Shown one piece after another: positions 23,101 through 35,342 of a stretch of DNA of 64,000 nucleotides. How positions within the stretch are numbered: the first letter of the stretch is position 1; each line of letters opens with the position of its first letter. Below the pieces are notes generated by a model that was given only the letters and a program-made list of their open reading frames with translations, was not told the origin of the DNA and did not search any database. The stretch comes from Xiphophorus maculatus (Eukaryota > Chordata > Actinopteri > Cyprinodontiformes > Poeciliidae): NCBI RefSeq assembly GCF_002775205.1, contig NC_036446.1, positions 17,360,565 through 17,424,564 of the forward strand. The letters run 5' to 3'. A program made the translations under genes and the position numbers.

Positions 23101-25725
23101 TTTGATGTAACCGCAAGATGGCAGTGTAAACCCAGGATTTGAATGTTGCTGTTGCTTCCGTGAAAAACTACTGTAATCTCTACTGAAACGGCCAATTTAG
23201 CGACTGTGTGTTTATCTGTAGGGTTTCAGCGAAAACAGTGAATCCATCAATGTCACACATGGTCTTTAAAACACTTAGTAAGGATTAAAATTAAAACAGC
23301 AACTCTCTAAATTGTGACTGGTATTGGACTCTTAAACCAATTTGGGAGTCTACTGTATAAAAAACAAGTAAAATGAATTTTTATTTAGAAATGTCCTTCT
23401 TTGCTACACTATAATATACAACCCATGCATTAGTTTCTTGCTGCCTGTACTTTCAGTCTTCCATAAGGCCGTTAGGTATTTGATGGCCTTGATGTAACAC
23501 TAAGATGACAGGCTCAGTAAAACAGCATGTTGCATCTGCAGGAACATCAGATAAACATTACTCGCCATGACTGAATCGCCTGTCATCTATTAGCAGCCAT
23601 CCTCAAGGAGAACTTAGGGTGCTAATGGGCAACACTTCACCGTCCTCTTCAGAGACCTGCTTGGCAACAAACACAGGACAGCTAAAAAATACCACATTTG
23701 GATGCAACAAGAGCAAAGACTCTGTCTATATTTGATTAAGAGGAAGAGTTGAAATGTCATGTCAACCTGTTCTTATCCAGTTGAAAGTAAGCTGTGATAA
23801 ATTGCTTTTGTTATCAAATATAGACAGACTTTTAGCAGAGACCAACAGTGTAATATTGTGGTTGCCAGGCTTGGAGTCTGCAGTTTTGTGAGTCTCCTAA
23901 AAGCCTTTCAAAAACACTGTATTGCCTGAAGGACAAGGACCAGTCAAAGTACTATGATGCAGCTGTTGCTGGATTTCTGAGGCTGAGTTTTTAAAATATT
24001 TTGCAGCAATTTATTTACATATAATTCTTACAATTTGTTTAAAATGCATGCACTGGGAAGGAACTAATTAACAGTGCCACAAATTTTTTTAACATTATAG
24101 TTTTTTGGGCTTTTAGTGCTTGTTAATATTCCTTTCGATCCTTATACATTGTTAATACCTTCTGCAGCATCATTATCTGAAGGCCAAAGCAAAATGTTAC
24201 AAATAGAATATCAGTTTCAAATTATTTTGGACATGTTTTTAATATAAAACTTGTGGCTTAACCTGTTATCTAATATGTTTCTGGTAGGTGTAAATTAGCA
24301 TAATTCAATTCAGTACTCATCATTATTCAACATGTTATGACACAAAGCACATCATGACTACAACAAACTAAAATTGTATTTATTTTTCATATTTAATAAT
24401 CACAGAAGTGAGTATGCAGTTCTTATGAAGCAGCAGTTCGGTGTTCATTCTGGTTTAGACATTTCTTATGTGGACGTTTCTCAAGTATGGTGGTAATAGG
24501 TTATTGAGGTGTTTGAATCACTCTTTACAAACCTTCTGCACTTCGGCACATTTGAAGTACAACTGTTTTAAGTTCACATGGTTCTAATGCTGCAGCATGA
24601 GAAAGCAATGGACTGATTTGAGGGAAAAAAGCAAGGTTTTGGACAATCATTGATAATAATAGTTTACCAACATGCAGCCAGAAAATAGGACCTTAAAAAA
24701 TCCCAAAACACACACAAGTGACTCAAAGGTATCATACTTTATTTTGCACATCATCCTCAAATCATTCTTTGTCTTTATAAGTGTACCAACTAATATAGGA
24801 ACACAGATACAAAAGTCATGAACGCAGTCATGTTCCCTATTTTTAGTGATGATTATAACAAGCAGCAATTTAAAAGTGTATAAAATATTTCAATTCAAAA
24901 ATCAACCTTTACCATGACAAAACTTTATTTAAAGACAAAAATGCTTATTGCAATGTTGAATACAAACACACTAAAGTGTTCATTCCTCCTGATTATTTAT
25001 AGACTCTGAGCCCAAGATCCTCCAAATATAAGTTGTCTCTTCCCGCCATGAACGTTGTGACCTTTCTGCAGTCCAGGTGCTTAATTACTTTTCTCCTTGC
25101 ATGCACTGAAATGCTGCGACTTAAAGGTTAACCTCTCTTCGTTGGTATATGTCAAATAGTTTAAAATGAACAAAGGTTGGTAGCCTCAGTAGTTCAAAGT
25201 GTTTGAAACCAGGTTGCAGCCTTCACAAAAATCTCACATGAGAGGGAGCCTAAATATCACTTTCTTCTGATGAGCTAAATGACAGATTGTGAACGACTGA
25301 AATATGTTGAGATAAGTTTCAGCTTGACGCATTTAAAAAAAAAAAAAGGTGTATGCAGAATAATGACAGGCCTATCCGTAGCACAGCCAAAAGTGATGGC
25401 TAGCTGTAAAAATAACTAAAAATTTGATTTAGGATGCCACCTTGGATTGAAAATTAAATCCTGACAATGGTGCATCCGTTTTCAGTTGGAAATAATAGTT
25501 TAAAAAATAATGTAATTCATACTGATGCTGACTGTATTTTAGTTTTACACAGAAATAGTCACCATTACAGTCTCTCAGAATTTTAAAGCATTTGCCCTGC
25601 AAACAAATTGATCGTTTATTTTTGCTTTAGTTTGTTAAAACACCAATAACTGGGCAAGGATTTTAAAAGTGTGCAGGTCACTGACCATGTCCTTTACGCT
25701 CTTGTTGTTTCTGGGTTCAGGGGTT
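20113..25725. other. intergenic, no gene seen
   Basis: This is AT-rich single-copy DNA between the convergent 3' ends of cyb5b and the GPCR gene. The first part may be extended cyb5b 3' UTR (AATAAA words at 21184 and 21422). The last part may be GPCR 3' UTR: minus-strand AATAAA words occur near 24924 and 25615. No spliceable coding sequence was recognised. A CTCF-like word (CCGCAAGATGGCAG) is at about 23111. Confidence 0.6.
23111..23124 (+). promoter_or_regulatory. weaker CTCF-like motif
   Basis: CCGCAAGATGGCAG differs at two positions from the CTCF core consensus. It is reported because it shares the GATGGCAG end with the full match at 8792-8805. Confidence 0.2.
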
Positions 25726-28700
25726 TTAAGCCAAGCTCAGCAAGGTGCAGGTGGAGGACACACTGGAGGTACGCTCATGAACCATGTTGTTGTTGTCTAA
25801 AATTCCCGAGACGAACTGTGCTGACGACGTGCTGCTCCACCCAAAGGTGTCTGCCAGTTCAGGACAGATGGCCAGAGCCAGCCTCTGCAGAATAAGATGG
25901 AACTTCCTGCGAAAGTTTTTGTTTATCCAGAAGTAAAAGATGCAGTTGAGGAAACCATTGGAGGTTGGGAGCCACACCACAACGAACTCAATCCACTCTG
26001 GTACTGTGCTCCCAGAGACTGCTGTGGGACAGAAAATGTTGAATAAATATGAGTCCGCCTAGTGACAGAAACAAGTGTGCACAGCTCTCAAATAAAAATA
26101 TTATCTCACTTTTGATTGTATATAATCAATGGCGGTTTTTGGACATATGGGGGAAAATGCCTCACTGCCCAGGACGTCATCTCTTCGTGGGCAGCGTGAG
26201 GGTCATGCACTACAAAGAAATACGACTGTTCATTGCATCCGACTAATGCTGCAGGAATCTGACATGAATATCAGATTCTGCTCCAAATTAAAATTCTCTC
26301 TCAGTTTTTTCCACCTTCTGGGCTGCACTTTGTTGCCTCTACATAAATAATAGATAGCGATAATTAAAAAAAAAAAAAAAGAGCATATTGTATGCATTTT
26401 TGGCACTGATACAACCTATAACTTAAGCATAAAAAAACTCAATATGTACACAGGCCAAGCGTGGAGAGAGATATTCTGCACTGATTACAAATGCTGGGGT
26501 TATAAATATGGTAGTCAAGTGCATCCCCGCAACATTGTAAACAGTGTGTCTGGACACAGTGCAAACTAACTGCTTAACTGTCAAAGTGCCCTCTTTTAAG
26601 GCCTAAAAGCAAAGCAGGAAAATTATTTTAAAGGGCTGTTCTGTTTGTATCAGAACAGCTCTGAAAGAAATGGGGCTGTTTCATCAGGATGCATCATCCT
26701 TCAGCCGATTATCTACCATATGCCAAGTATCTTTTATCTATCATCTCTTTGAGAATTATTTTTAATACCATTTTAGTGCTGTGAATTGCATGTACATTTT
26801 ATACTGTGCAATTTTTAACTAGCATGTTGCTGAGCTTTGCTTTTGTCTAGAAATATAATTTTATGTAATATCTGCTTAGACCTCTTCTCTGCAATCAGTG
26901 GCAACGTTTTTATTCCCAGGTACACAAATCAACCTCATTGTTGAGTAATTTGTATCTACTAAGGTGAGTTATTTTAAAACCTCCTTTGCAGTCTTATAGC
27001 CATGACATCAACCATCTAGGTAACAAGAAACAACTTCACAAAATAAAATGAAGTATCTGGTAGAAAACACAAGTCAATCTACACAATTAAATACCCTTGT
27101 CATTAGATTCACAAAGGGCTTATTTAAAAAAAAACATTTTGGAAAGACCTAAAACTCAACACTCATTAAATCATCAATCAGAAACTGATGAACAAGTGAC
27201 AAAGTATTATTTACATTTTCAGACAGATAAAAAACAATATAATTTAAACACCTAGCATGCCTCACCTGTTTCTAGTAATGACATTGGCTATGAATATCTT
27301 AGAGCTTTACAGTAAATTAGCTCATGGTCAAGTAGCTGAGACTTAGTGGAACCAAGTAAAGTGCTTTACTGTTGGGCTTGTGATCATTTAGACGAGTGCA
27401 CACTTGCAGTTTAAATTAAGACTCTCGGCTTCACTTTGCAAGGATTTTCATCTGTATCTGATAGATTAGAGGCCTGCTTGAAAAAGAGGGAAAAAAAGGT
27501 CTTCACTTGTAAAAATATTCTGCCACAACTCCACTTTCACACTGATCACTCCAAACCCTCACATGATCAAGGTAAATTAGAAAAAGCCAAAGAAAAAAAA
27601 AAAAAAAAACAAGTCTGAGTCATCGCCAGCCTTAAAAAAGTACATCATGCCCATGATTACATGAATAACTCTGACAGCTATTCCTCCCACAATCTTGGCA
27701 GAAACTGACAGATTTGATGGGGGAAATGATAAGATGTTTAATTTTGAAAGACAGATGTCTGTCTTACTATGAAGCAACAAGGAATAAAATATTTTCTCAT
27801 ATGAAGTTGATATAATATGCAAAGAGCATATATACACATGATCAATATCTGAAATAATTGTAACAAAAGCAGAAATCTGTTCTGTATCATTCAATACATA
27901 TAGCCAAAAATGACATAAGCATATTTGATTCTACATGCTATGAATGTCTCAAGTCATCACTGTGACACACAGCACAACAACTCTGTTAGAGGAGTTACTG
28001 ATGCAAGAGCAATAAGTGACAAACAGGTGCAACTCAATTTGTTAGAATATCAACAAAATGTTATTTCCATACTTCAATTCAAAATATGGAAGTCATTATG
28101 TTGATTCATTTCAAACAGAGCAGTATGTTTCAGTTGTTATTTCTGTAGATTTTTAGAACCATTGATTACAGCTATTGAAAACCCAAATGTAGGTTTCTTT
28201 GAAGAATAGGCTATAACAAAACGAGGATTGTTCAACAATTGTTAAGGAAATGTTTTGACCTATGAAACCCTACAGAAAACCACTGACTAGAAAGTAGCCT
28301 AGCAGACAGTGGATGACCCTTACATGAAAAGGGTAGAAAGCCACAATCATGGAAAGTTTAGTTGAAGGTAAGTGTGGTAGAATAAGGAGCACAGGCAACA
28401 GAGATTGTCACAGTTTTGAGAGGAACATAAAGTAAAGTCCATTCAAGCAAGTGGGGAAGATTCTCTGAAGTTGGAGCTTCAAGAGCCATCACAGATGTAG
28501 CCATGATATCGGCTGTCACAGCGGTATTTCTTGTGTTAAGCCACACCTGAAACTGTGGCATTATCTGAAATATTTTGTCTGTGACAAAAGACAAAAATGA
28601 GAAGACTGTTGCTCAGTTTGCCTAATTTTGCTTAATTTAAAAATCAAAATCCCAATGTCTAAGGAGCAAAGAGACACACAAAATCTAAGTTGCTTAATGA

Positions 28701-29706
28701 TTTTCCATCAGTAGTGGTGAAATTTAGTAAATATTTAAGACAAAGCTAAAATTGTGAAATAAAATATACAAATATACACTTTCTATAAATGTTAGTGAAT
28801 GAGAGATGTCTAAATAAGAAGCCGCTGTGTGGGCAACAAGTTTAGAATAAAAGTTTGTTCATATTTCCACATTAAATGCTGTTCAGATGTGATGCTTTGC
28901 TTACCACTGTAGATCATAACCGCCATGCAGGGAGTCCAACATGTGTAGTACGCTGCCATCACAGGTACGAGCACTCTTGCGGCAACATTGTGCCTGTTGC
29001 GCAGTGCACAGCCATATTTGCGCAGTTTCAGCCTCTGTCTCTTGGCCGCGCACCACACACTCAAGTTTGCATATGTCATGACAATGGAGCAGGGGAAAAA
29101 TATTAAACAGGTCAAACTTAAGGTGTAGGCAACGTTTGTAGAGTAGGACGGGTTGCAGACCAGCGACGCGGTGGAGAAGTGGACCTCGATGATGCCATCT
29201 GGGAATGTGATCGGCGACAGCAAGAAGAGAGGGAAGCACCAGGCGAAGGCGATGAGAAGCAGGGTCCTCTTCCTGGTCATAAGAGTGGAGTACTGCAGGG
29301 GGTAAAACACCGCGATATACCTCTCAAGGCTGATGGTGGCCAGCGTGTACATGCAAGTGGAGTAGATGGTGGCGTTGCAAAACGCAACCACATGACAAAG
29401 AGTGTCGGGGCCCTCACTGTAGTCCTTCAACAGACTCACCCAGAGGTTCAGGGGCATTACCAGCAACCCGAACGCAGAGTCCGCTGCGGTGAGAGACAGC
29501 AGGAAATACCGGGAGTTTCTGGACCAGCCTGCCACGGAGGAAGTGATGACCAGGAGAACTGCTATATTTCCCAAAGTGATCATCACCCCCAGTATAATGA
29601 TGATGCTTATTTTGACGGAGCGGTGGGTTAGTTCCTGCAGTCTCAGAGAGTCTGCGTCCGACAGGTTGGAGTAGTTAGAGGTGGAGAAGTTAAATGTTAG
29701 GTACAT
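25726..29706 (-). CDS. class A (rhodopsin-like) GPCR, orphan-type, two exons
   Basis: Exon 1 (28905-29706) encodes residues 1-267, TM1 to TM6; exon 2 (25726-26021) encodes 268-365, TM7 and the tail. The phase-1 junction (donor GTAAGC, acceptor CCCACAG) restores the frame. Landmarks: three N-glycosylation sequons (N6, N11, N14), GN with N47 in TM1, D76 in TM2, disulphide pair C104 and C184, ERY at 128-130 in place of DRY, W156 in TM4, P205 in TM5, CWTP at 256-259 in TM6, and a basic helix 8 (NKNFRRKF). TM7 reads N293-C-I-F-Y297, so the proline of NPxxY is replaced by Cys. The tail is Ser/Thr-rich, suitable for arrestin phosphorylation. TM2 and TM3 look amine-receptor-like, but I cannot name the family or ligand. 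Retention of the intron would give a 298-residue protein lacking TM7. Confidence 0.88.
28021..28625 (+). mobile_element. degraded Tc1-like DNA transposon (5' part) in the GPCR intron
   Basis: The left end AGGTGCAACTCAATTTGTTA and GAATATC match the terminal inverted repeat of a Tc1/mariner family widespread in teleosts, known from memory. Inside, AGCCATCAC, GGCTGTCACAGCGGTATTTC, TTGTTAAGCCACACCTGAA-like words and GACTGTTGCTCAG follow the order of that family's transposase gene. Stops, indels and internal loss make it non-functional. It runs antisense to the GPCR gene. Confidence 0.65.
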
Positions 29707-29967
29707 TGTTGCTTATTTAACTGTAAGTAAATCATGCACTTAAAAAGTGTTGACAGGCGAGAAAAAGGAAACAAAACTATGAGTATAGATTGAGTTACAC
29801 TGGAGAGGAAACAAAACTGCAGGTTTTCTTTCAGAGGTGGGGCAAAAGATCAGCTGCACACCTGGTGCAATCAGTGACGGGAAGTCACAGCCACTGCAGC
29901 AGCGCAGCCTGCAAAATGCTTCATCTGCAGCAGTTCAGACTGAGAAGCGCTGCATACAGGAGTCAGC

Positions 29968-30063
29968 AAGTAAAATATCTGCTGAATATTTTACTTATTC
30001 AGCAATAAGTAAAATATTTAATTTCTATTCAGGCTGAACAGAAATTTTCCTCTTCAGCCTGAA
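29968..30063. repeat. two short palindromes upstream of the GPCR start
   Basis: Palindrome 1: AAGTAAAATAT (29968-29978) with ATATTTTACTT (29986-29996). Palindrome 2: TTCAGGCTGAA (30028-30038) with TTCAGCCTGAA (30053-30063). Both have perfect 11-bp arms, 260-360 bp upstream of the GPCR initiation codon. Another AAGTAAAATATTTA word sits at 30008 between them. A role in transcription is inference. Confidence 0.7.
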
Positions 30064-31449
30064 AAATCCCTCACTCACTGCAGCACATTTATGCAAAACC
30101 ATAAATTATTATATATGCATATATGACTGTTCTCCTTGGGCAGCCAGTATATAAATATTTCACGATATTAACTTAAGAAAGGACACAAAGAGAATAGTTT
30201 AGTTGGAACATTTATGACTATGTCTGTTTTTCTCCTTCATACTGTACTCATTTTGAATGCCCATCACTGACTGATCCATCATCTCACTTTGCTAACAATG
30301 ACAGTGATCTGCCACCCCAGTAATGAAAGTAGGTCCAATATGGCCACCCATTTGAAAACTTTCTTGAAGCACTTCCATACAAAATCCAGGTAAGAGTATG
30401 CTAAATATCTTTTTATTTTTAGCTGTTACCCTATGCTATGGAAGGTCTGAATTACACAAATGTTTTCCATTCAACTACCTTAAATGTTAAATAAAGTTCT
30501 GACACCATTTTGTGCAGAAATACCCAATTCATCAATATTTTAAGCAGAATCTTGTCCAAATTTTAGAAGGAATACATATTGTAAACTTTTCAAATTTTGA
30601 CATATGTGACAGCTTGTTTGTAGTGCATATATCCTCTGCTAAGTAAGCATGGCGATATTTCTGTAACAGCCCCATAGCAAAATACCAGGAAATGGCTTGA
30701 CAAGAATCATTTACAAATCATACCAAAGGGCCTCTTCATTAGGATGCATGGAGAATTGGTGTGATTTAGTAGGTAAAAGACTGCATTTTTTTCCACACAT
30801 CATCAAAGATTTATTCTATAATTTATTCAGGCAGCAAATATTGTGTTGGTGAGATGGGAGACAAAATTCACACAAATTTTGTTCATAAATATAAGCATTT
30901 ATTTGGAAACTCTAAGAAAAAGGGAAATTTTACAGGAAATAGTCGGAAAGAAAAATTGCTTCAACAAACAACCTTTGTTTCAAAAAACAATGACACACAC
31001 ACACACAAAAAGAAAAGTTCAGCTCATTAAATGAACTAAAAATCATTCCACTTTGGATGAAATAAGACAGCAGGAGGTTACAGCTTATGTCTTTTGCTAA
31101 TGTTTTTGTCAGTGAAATCTTTATAAAAATGTTGCCTTGTAACATAGTTGTGTCTGGAAACATAAAAGACCAGCTGTTTTCACCTTGAATGTTTGCAGAT
31201 TTTATCCACTCAGTATTTGTGTTTTAATTCTTTTGTTTTGTGAAACTGAAAGCGCAGTTGATGGCTGACAGAGAACAACTTTTAACATTGTCAGTTCGGC
31301 TTTAAATGGTGCAGTCTGTGGTTTGTTGATGTTTGGAATGGTCCTGTGAAAGATATTTGGCATATGTTGTACCAGGTATTACAAGTGTAATTCATCAATA
31401 TTAACACCTACAGAGAGGTGCAAATGTTATGTTATGCAGTGTAACAGAT

Positions 31450-31730
31450 TTCCATCCTTCCATCATCTTTACCCACTTATCTATTCACGTTCACAGGGAG
31501 TGGCTGGTGCCGATCTCCATCTGTCTTTGGGCGAGAAGTTTGGCACACCATGAACAGGTTTATCACAGACACACAGGATAAACAACCACTCACCCACACA
31601 TTCAGAGAAATCAATTGACTTAACAGGCTTGTTTTTGGGCTAGAAGAACTCATGTATGCACTGGGAGAACATGCAAACACCATGCAGAAAGAACTCAGGT
31701 CAGAATTTTAACCCAGGACAATAAAAGTCA
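31450..31730 (+). mobile_element. dispersed teleost repeat (family B) copy
   Basis: The order of words (TCCATC, GGGAGTGGCTGGTGCCGATC, TGGGCGAGAAG, GGCACACCATGAACAGGT, ACATTCAGAGAAATCAATTG, GGGAGAACATGCAAACACCA, TGCAGAAAGA, AACCCAGGACAA) matches a very common fish interspersed repeat that I recall, with about one change in five bases. Class not certain. Open frames on the minus strand here are not genes. Confidence 0.65.
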
Positions 31731-32070
31731 TTACTACTGAAAATAATGTGTTTGTCATACTGTTACAAGTGCAAACTGAAGCCAGTTGGAGCAGTTGTTT
31801 AGGACTATGTTTACACACCTTTCTTCAAAAGGTCCCACAGAAATTGCAGTCTGATGTCTCACAACCAATCACGCTTCAATTTCTGCAGTCAAACACCATC
31901 TTCTGTGTATTCAGAGCTGAGAGGCAGCTGCTAGTGTGACTCTGTCTAAAAGACTTGATACGTGATAATTACAGGTTCTGGTTTAGGTTTTATGAAACTT
32001 TATGCAATGTGCTAAATGAACCTGTTTTCTTCCCTTTGCATTTCTGCTGCAAAAATGCATGTTGCATTTA

Positions 32071-32299
32071 TGGGTGACAGAGGTAGGAGTTCATTCCATA
32101 ATCTTGGGTTGCCAGTTTGAGGTCCCACTCCATCTGCCTCCCTTATTGTGTCATTGGGCAAGACAATTCACCCGCCTTGCCTGCTATTGGTGGTCAGATG
32201 GCCCCATTGTATGAATGTGTCTGAAAGGATGAATGACTGAATGAGGCACTTTGGGGACCTCGGGACTTCATAAAGCTATAAGTAAAGTCCATTTACCAT
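32071..32299 (+). mobile_element. old tRNA-derived-type SINE copy
   Basis: The head reads GGGTGACAGAGGTAGGAGTT then GGTTGCCAGTTTGAGGTCCC, a decayed B-box region. The body has TGTGTCATTGGGCAAGACAA, TTCACCCGCCTTGCCTGCT and TGAATGACTGAATGAGGCAC; the tail is AAGTAAAGTCCATTTACCAT. This is the layout of a widespread teleost SINE family known from memory. The copy is diverged and part of the body is deleted. Confidence 0.75.
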
Positions 32300-34450
32300 A
32301 AGATAATTTCTTTCTTCCTACACACTTTGATATTTAATTTATTTTTTCACATATGAACAGAAAATAGAGAAAATGCATTCTTCCTCTTTTCGCAGGAAAG
32401 ATTGCTCATTCTGTGTCTATAAAGAATATATAATGTAGAAAGCAAATACAAAGTATAAAATGTTTTCTTATAAATCTAATGAAGAAGTGAAAATGGCCTT
32501 ATTAAAGTGTAAAGTTATACAGAACAATTTCAATGTATGCTTTTAGTATAGCTATAAAACCCATTGCTGTTGTTAACCTCAGACACAAGCCCTGGAGGAA
32601 AAGACTGACTCATCTTAAATCGTTTTTAATCACTGGCAGAGATAAGATGTTACATAAAGTCAAGCTAAATATCATAAATTCCAATTATAGTCCCTCTGTT
32701 TATGGTAGAAGTGCTGGTAATTTCAGTCAGTTTATTGGCTTTTAGGAGACGAAAATGCAATAATAGAGCTTAAATTTGTCTTACACAATTGACCGCAAAT
32801 TCTTCATACCACTGAGAGACTGTAAATTTCAAGAAATCCTTTAATTTTACCAACATGTTCTATCTTACTGAAAGTAATTTAACATTTTGGAGTGCAACAA
32901 AGTCAATAAAGTAAAAGTAGCAACTTGGTTAACACTAACGCAAATAGGTAAAAACATTTATTAAATAATCAAACATTCATCTCTCCCCACCCGTGTTTCA
33001 GCAACTGAATTTCTGTTGTGTATTCAGATGAACATGTACCCAAAGACCCCAAAATGCATGTATCCTACATAATACTTAAAGGTCACATTTCCACATTCTC
33101 TGATTCACACTGTAATGATATGGTAAAGAGGCTTTGCTCATTTTGCATTATCTTGTAAACAAATGTTGACAAAACTGAAGTTTTTACACCTGAAATGTAG
33201 ATGAGTGGGAGTGTAAAGTCCCACAAGAGAAAATCACTTTTAGTTGTTATCCCTAATCTGTTCATTGTAAATTTTAGAATTGAATACATGTTGTGCTTTA
33301 TAATAATGTTTCTTTCTTCCCACTCATTTGACATTTAATTGATTTTCAAACTTTTAAACCCAAAAGACAGATTGGGTTTAAACAGATTGAGAAAGTGTGT
33401 TCACTTAAACCCTTCCTTCCACATAGCAGAATTTATAAACACCAATGTATGAAACATATAAAATGTGAAATCTATGATTTTCTAAAAAACAATAAATCTC
33501 ATGTATAGGGAAAAATGTATCTGCATAAACTAAACTTGGGAGCCTATTTTGGAAAGTCGCTATGCAAAATCCAAATAAAAAAATGGACAGCGTAGATTGC
33601 AACAGATTTAATTTCTCTCTGTGCCGTTCACCATAAAGCTTGATGTTTTAAAATGTTAAAATGGTTTGTGTGTTGAATCTTTTAATGGAAAGAAGTGCAT
33701 TGCAAATCATTTTCATAGCACTGTTCATTCATAAAACCAAAAACTTCTTAATAAATGTGAGGCAGCACTAATCCTGAGATATTTTATGCGACAGAGGGAG
33801 TGTGTTTTAATCTGTTTTTGTTTCTATGTTGGGTCTGCATGAGTGGGTGCCAAAGCCAAAGCCCCGCTTGCCCAAAGGTGCATGTTTAAATGTGGTTGAT
33901 CCCAAGCGAACATGAGAGAGATGAAGAGAGAGGATGAATTCATACATGCTTGCAATTGAATATCCTGTGAGTGGGCAGCCTCCTCCTCTGGCCACCTACT
34001 GCGCAGCACTTCCTGATGTGGAGGAAGGTAGCCATCGATTTGATCTGTGCATGTGTGCTTGTGTGTGAGAGGGGCTGTGTGGGCAGTAATGCTATCTAAT
34101 TCTACCAGCGAAAGATGATGCATGATGTTTGGTGGAGGGAGGGTTTGATGGGTGATTGCGTAAAAACTTGGAAGTCGATGTTGACAGTATGCCTAAAAGA
34201 TAACAAGACTGTTGGTGGAGACAAAACTCAACCCGGCAGGTTCAAAGGTTATGACTGTGATGTCTGTTTATACTAATCCTGTTTTATGGGAAATATAAAT
34301 GCTTTATTATGTGGAATCAATACTGAATTCAGTTACTTTGGTCTGGTCAAAAATCACCCAGAGAGTGAAGGGGAGAAAGCCCAGAGTGTGCTGGAAGTGA
34401 GAACTTTCTTCAAGAAGAATTGCGCAGGAAGGAAATGGCAATGCTAGGTT

Positions 34451-34454
<4 letters not shown>

Positions 34455-34524
<70 letters not shown>

Positions 34525-34525
34525 A
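34455..34525. repeat. (TA)n(TG)n compound microsatellite
   Basis: About 28 TA dinucleotides run into seven TG dinucleotides. Open frames across it are artefacts. Confidence 0.95.
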
Positions 34526-35334
34526 AATTGATTTTTTGATCAAGGTAAAGCTGGTGTGTTTGGGGTCTTTGTCATGTTGATGACCAATTTTATGCCTTTA
34601 TAGCATCACAGAGTCTAGAATGAAAATGAAGCGCCTATATGTTTCTAAGGATATGTTGTGTTTGTCAAACATGGTGTCATGCATTATGGACCAACGATGA
34701 CTTTATCTGTCCAAATGACATTGTTCCAAGGCTTGAAATGCTAAAAAGAGAAAAAAAACTTTAAGTAATTTACTACTATTCTTTTCATTATTTTTAAATT
34801 ACATATATTACAAATTGTTTGTTTTATAAAGTGCCCTTTTGTGCAGTTTACTAATATTGAAATATATGGGGGGTTTTTACCTGCAGATGCTTTAAAAATG
34901 GAATAATTACTCTATCAGAAATCTTTAGTCTGATTATGAGTCATTAATGATGGCAACATTCACTAATTATATCTAAAAGGGCACTACTAACCTTCCTTAT
35001 TTCCTGTTATTTCTCACATCACACATTCTACATCTAGCTCATTTTGTTAGTATGCCAGATTTCAGTCAGAAGGTTGGGAGAAGGAGAATAAAATCTTTCT
35101 GTCTAGTTCTACTCTTACACCAACCAGTGAGGTACCCCCTAAACAGGAAATGATGAAGAATATGAACTGAACATGCTTCTCTTTTTTTCGACTAGATAAT
35201 CAGTTCCAGGCTAAGCTCACAGAAAACCTGATATTAGTCCACTTTAATCAAAGTGCCCTTTAAGCCCTGTCTGCAGATATGGCTGTCTTTTATCAGCTTG
35301 CTCCTGATGGATGTGCAGAGAAATGTTTATTGTG

Positions 35335-35342
35335 TGACGTCA
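35335..35342. promoter_or_regulatory. full CRE palindrome TGACGTCA
   Basis: A perfect CREB/ATF consensus lies in an otherwise gene-free stretch, within a locally less AT-rich segment (about 35.25-35.40 kb). It could be part of a distal enhancer; no gene start is nearby. Confidence 0.25.

Noticed and set aside
24647..24868. Minus-strand open frame downstream of the GPCR
   Set aside because: Lies in probable 3' UTR or intergenic DNA; hydrophobic by AT-rich composition only.
29179..29631. 150-codon plus-strand open frame antisense to the GPCR
   Set aside because: Shadow of the GPCR exon; composition reflects the antisense of transmembrane codons.
33807..34123. Two overlapping minus-strand open frames of 62 and 99 codons
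   Set aside because: No recognisable protein, no supporting splice sites, and low-complexity composition; at most a conserved non-coding candidate.
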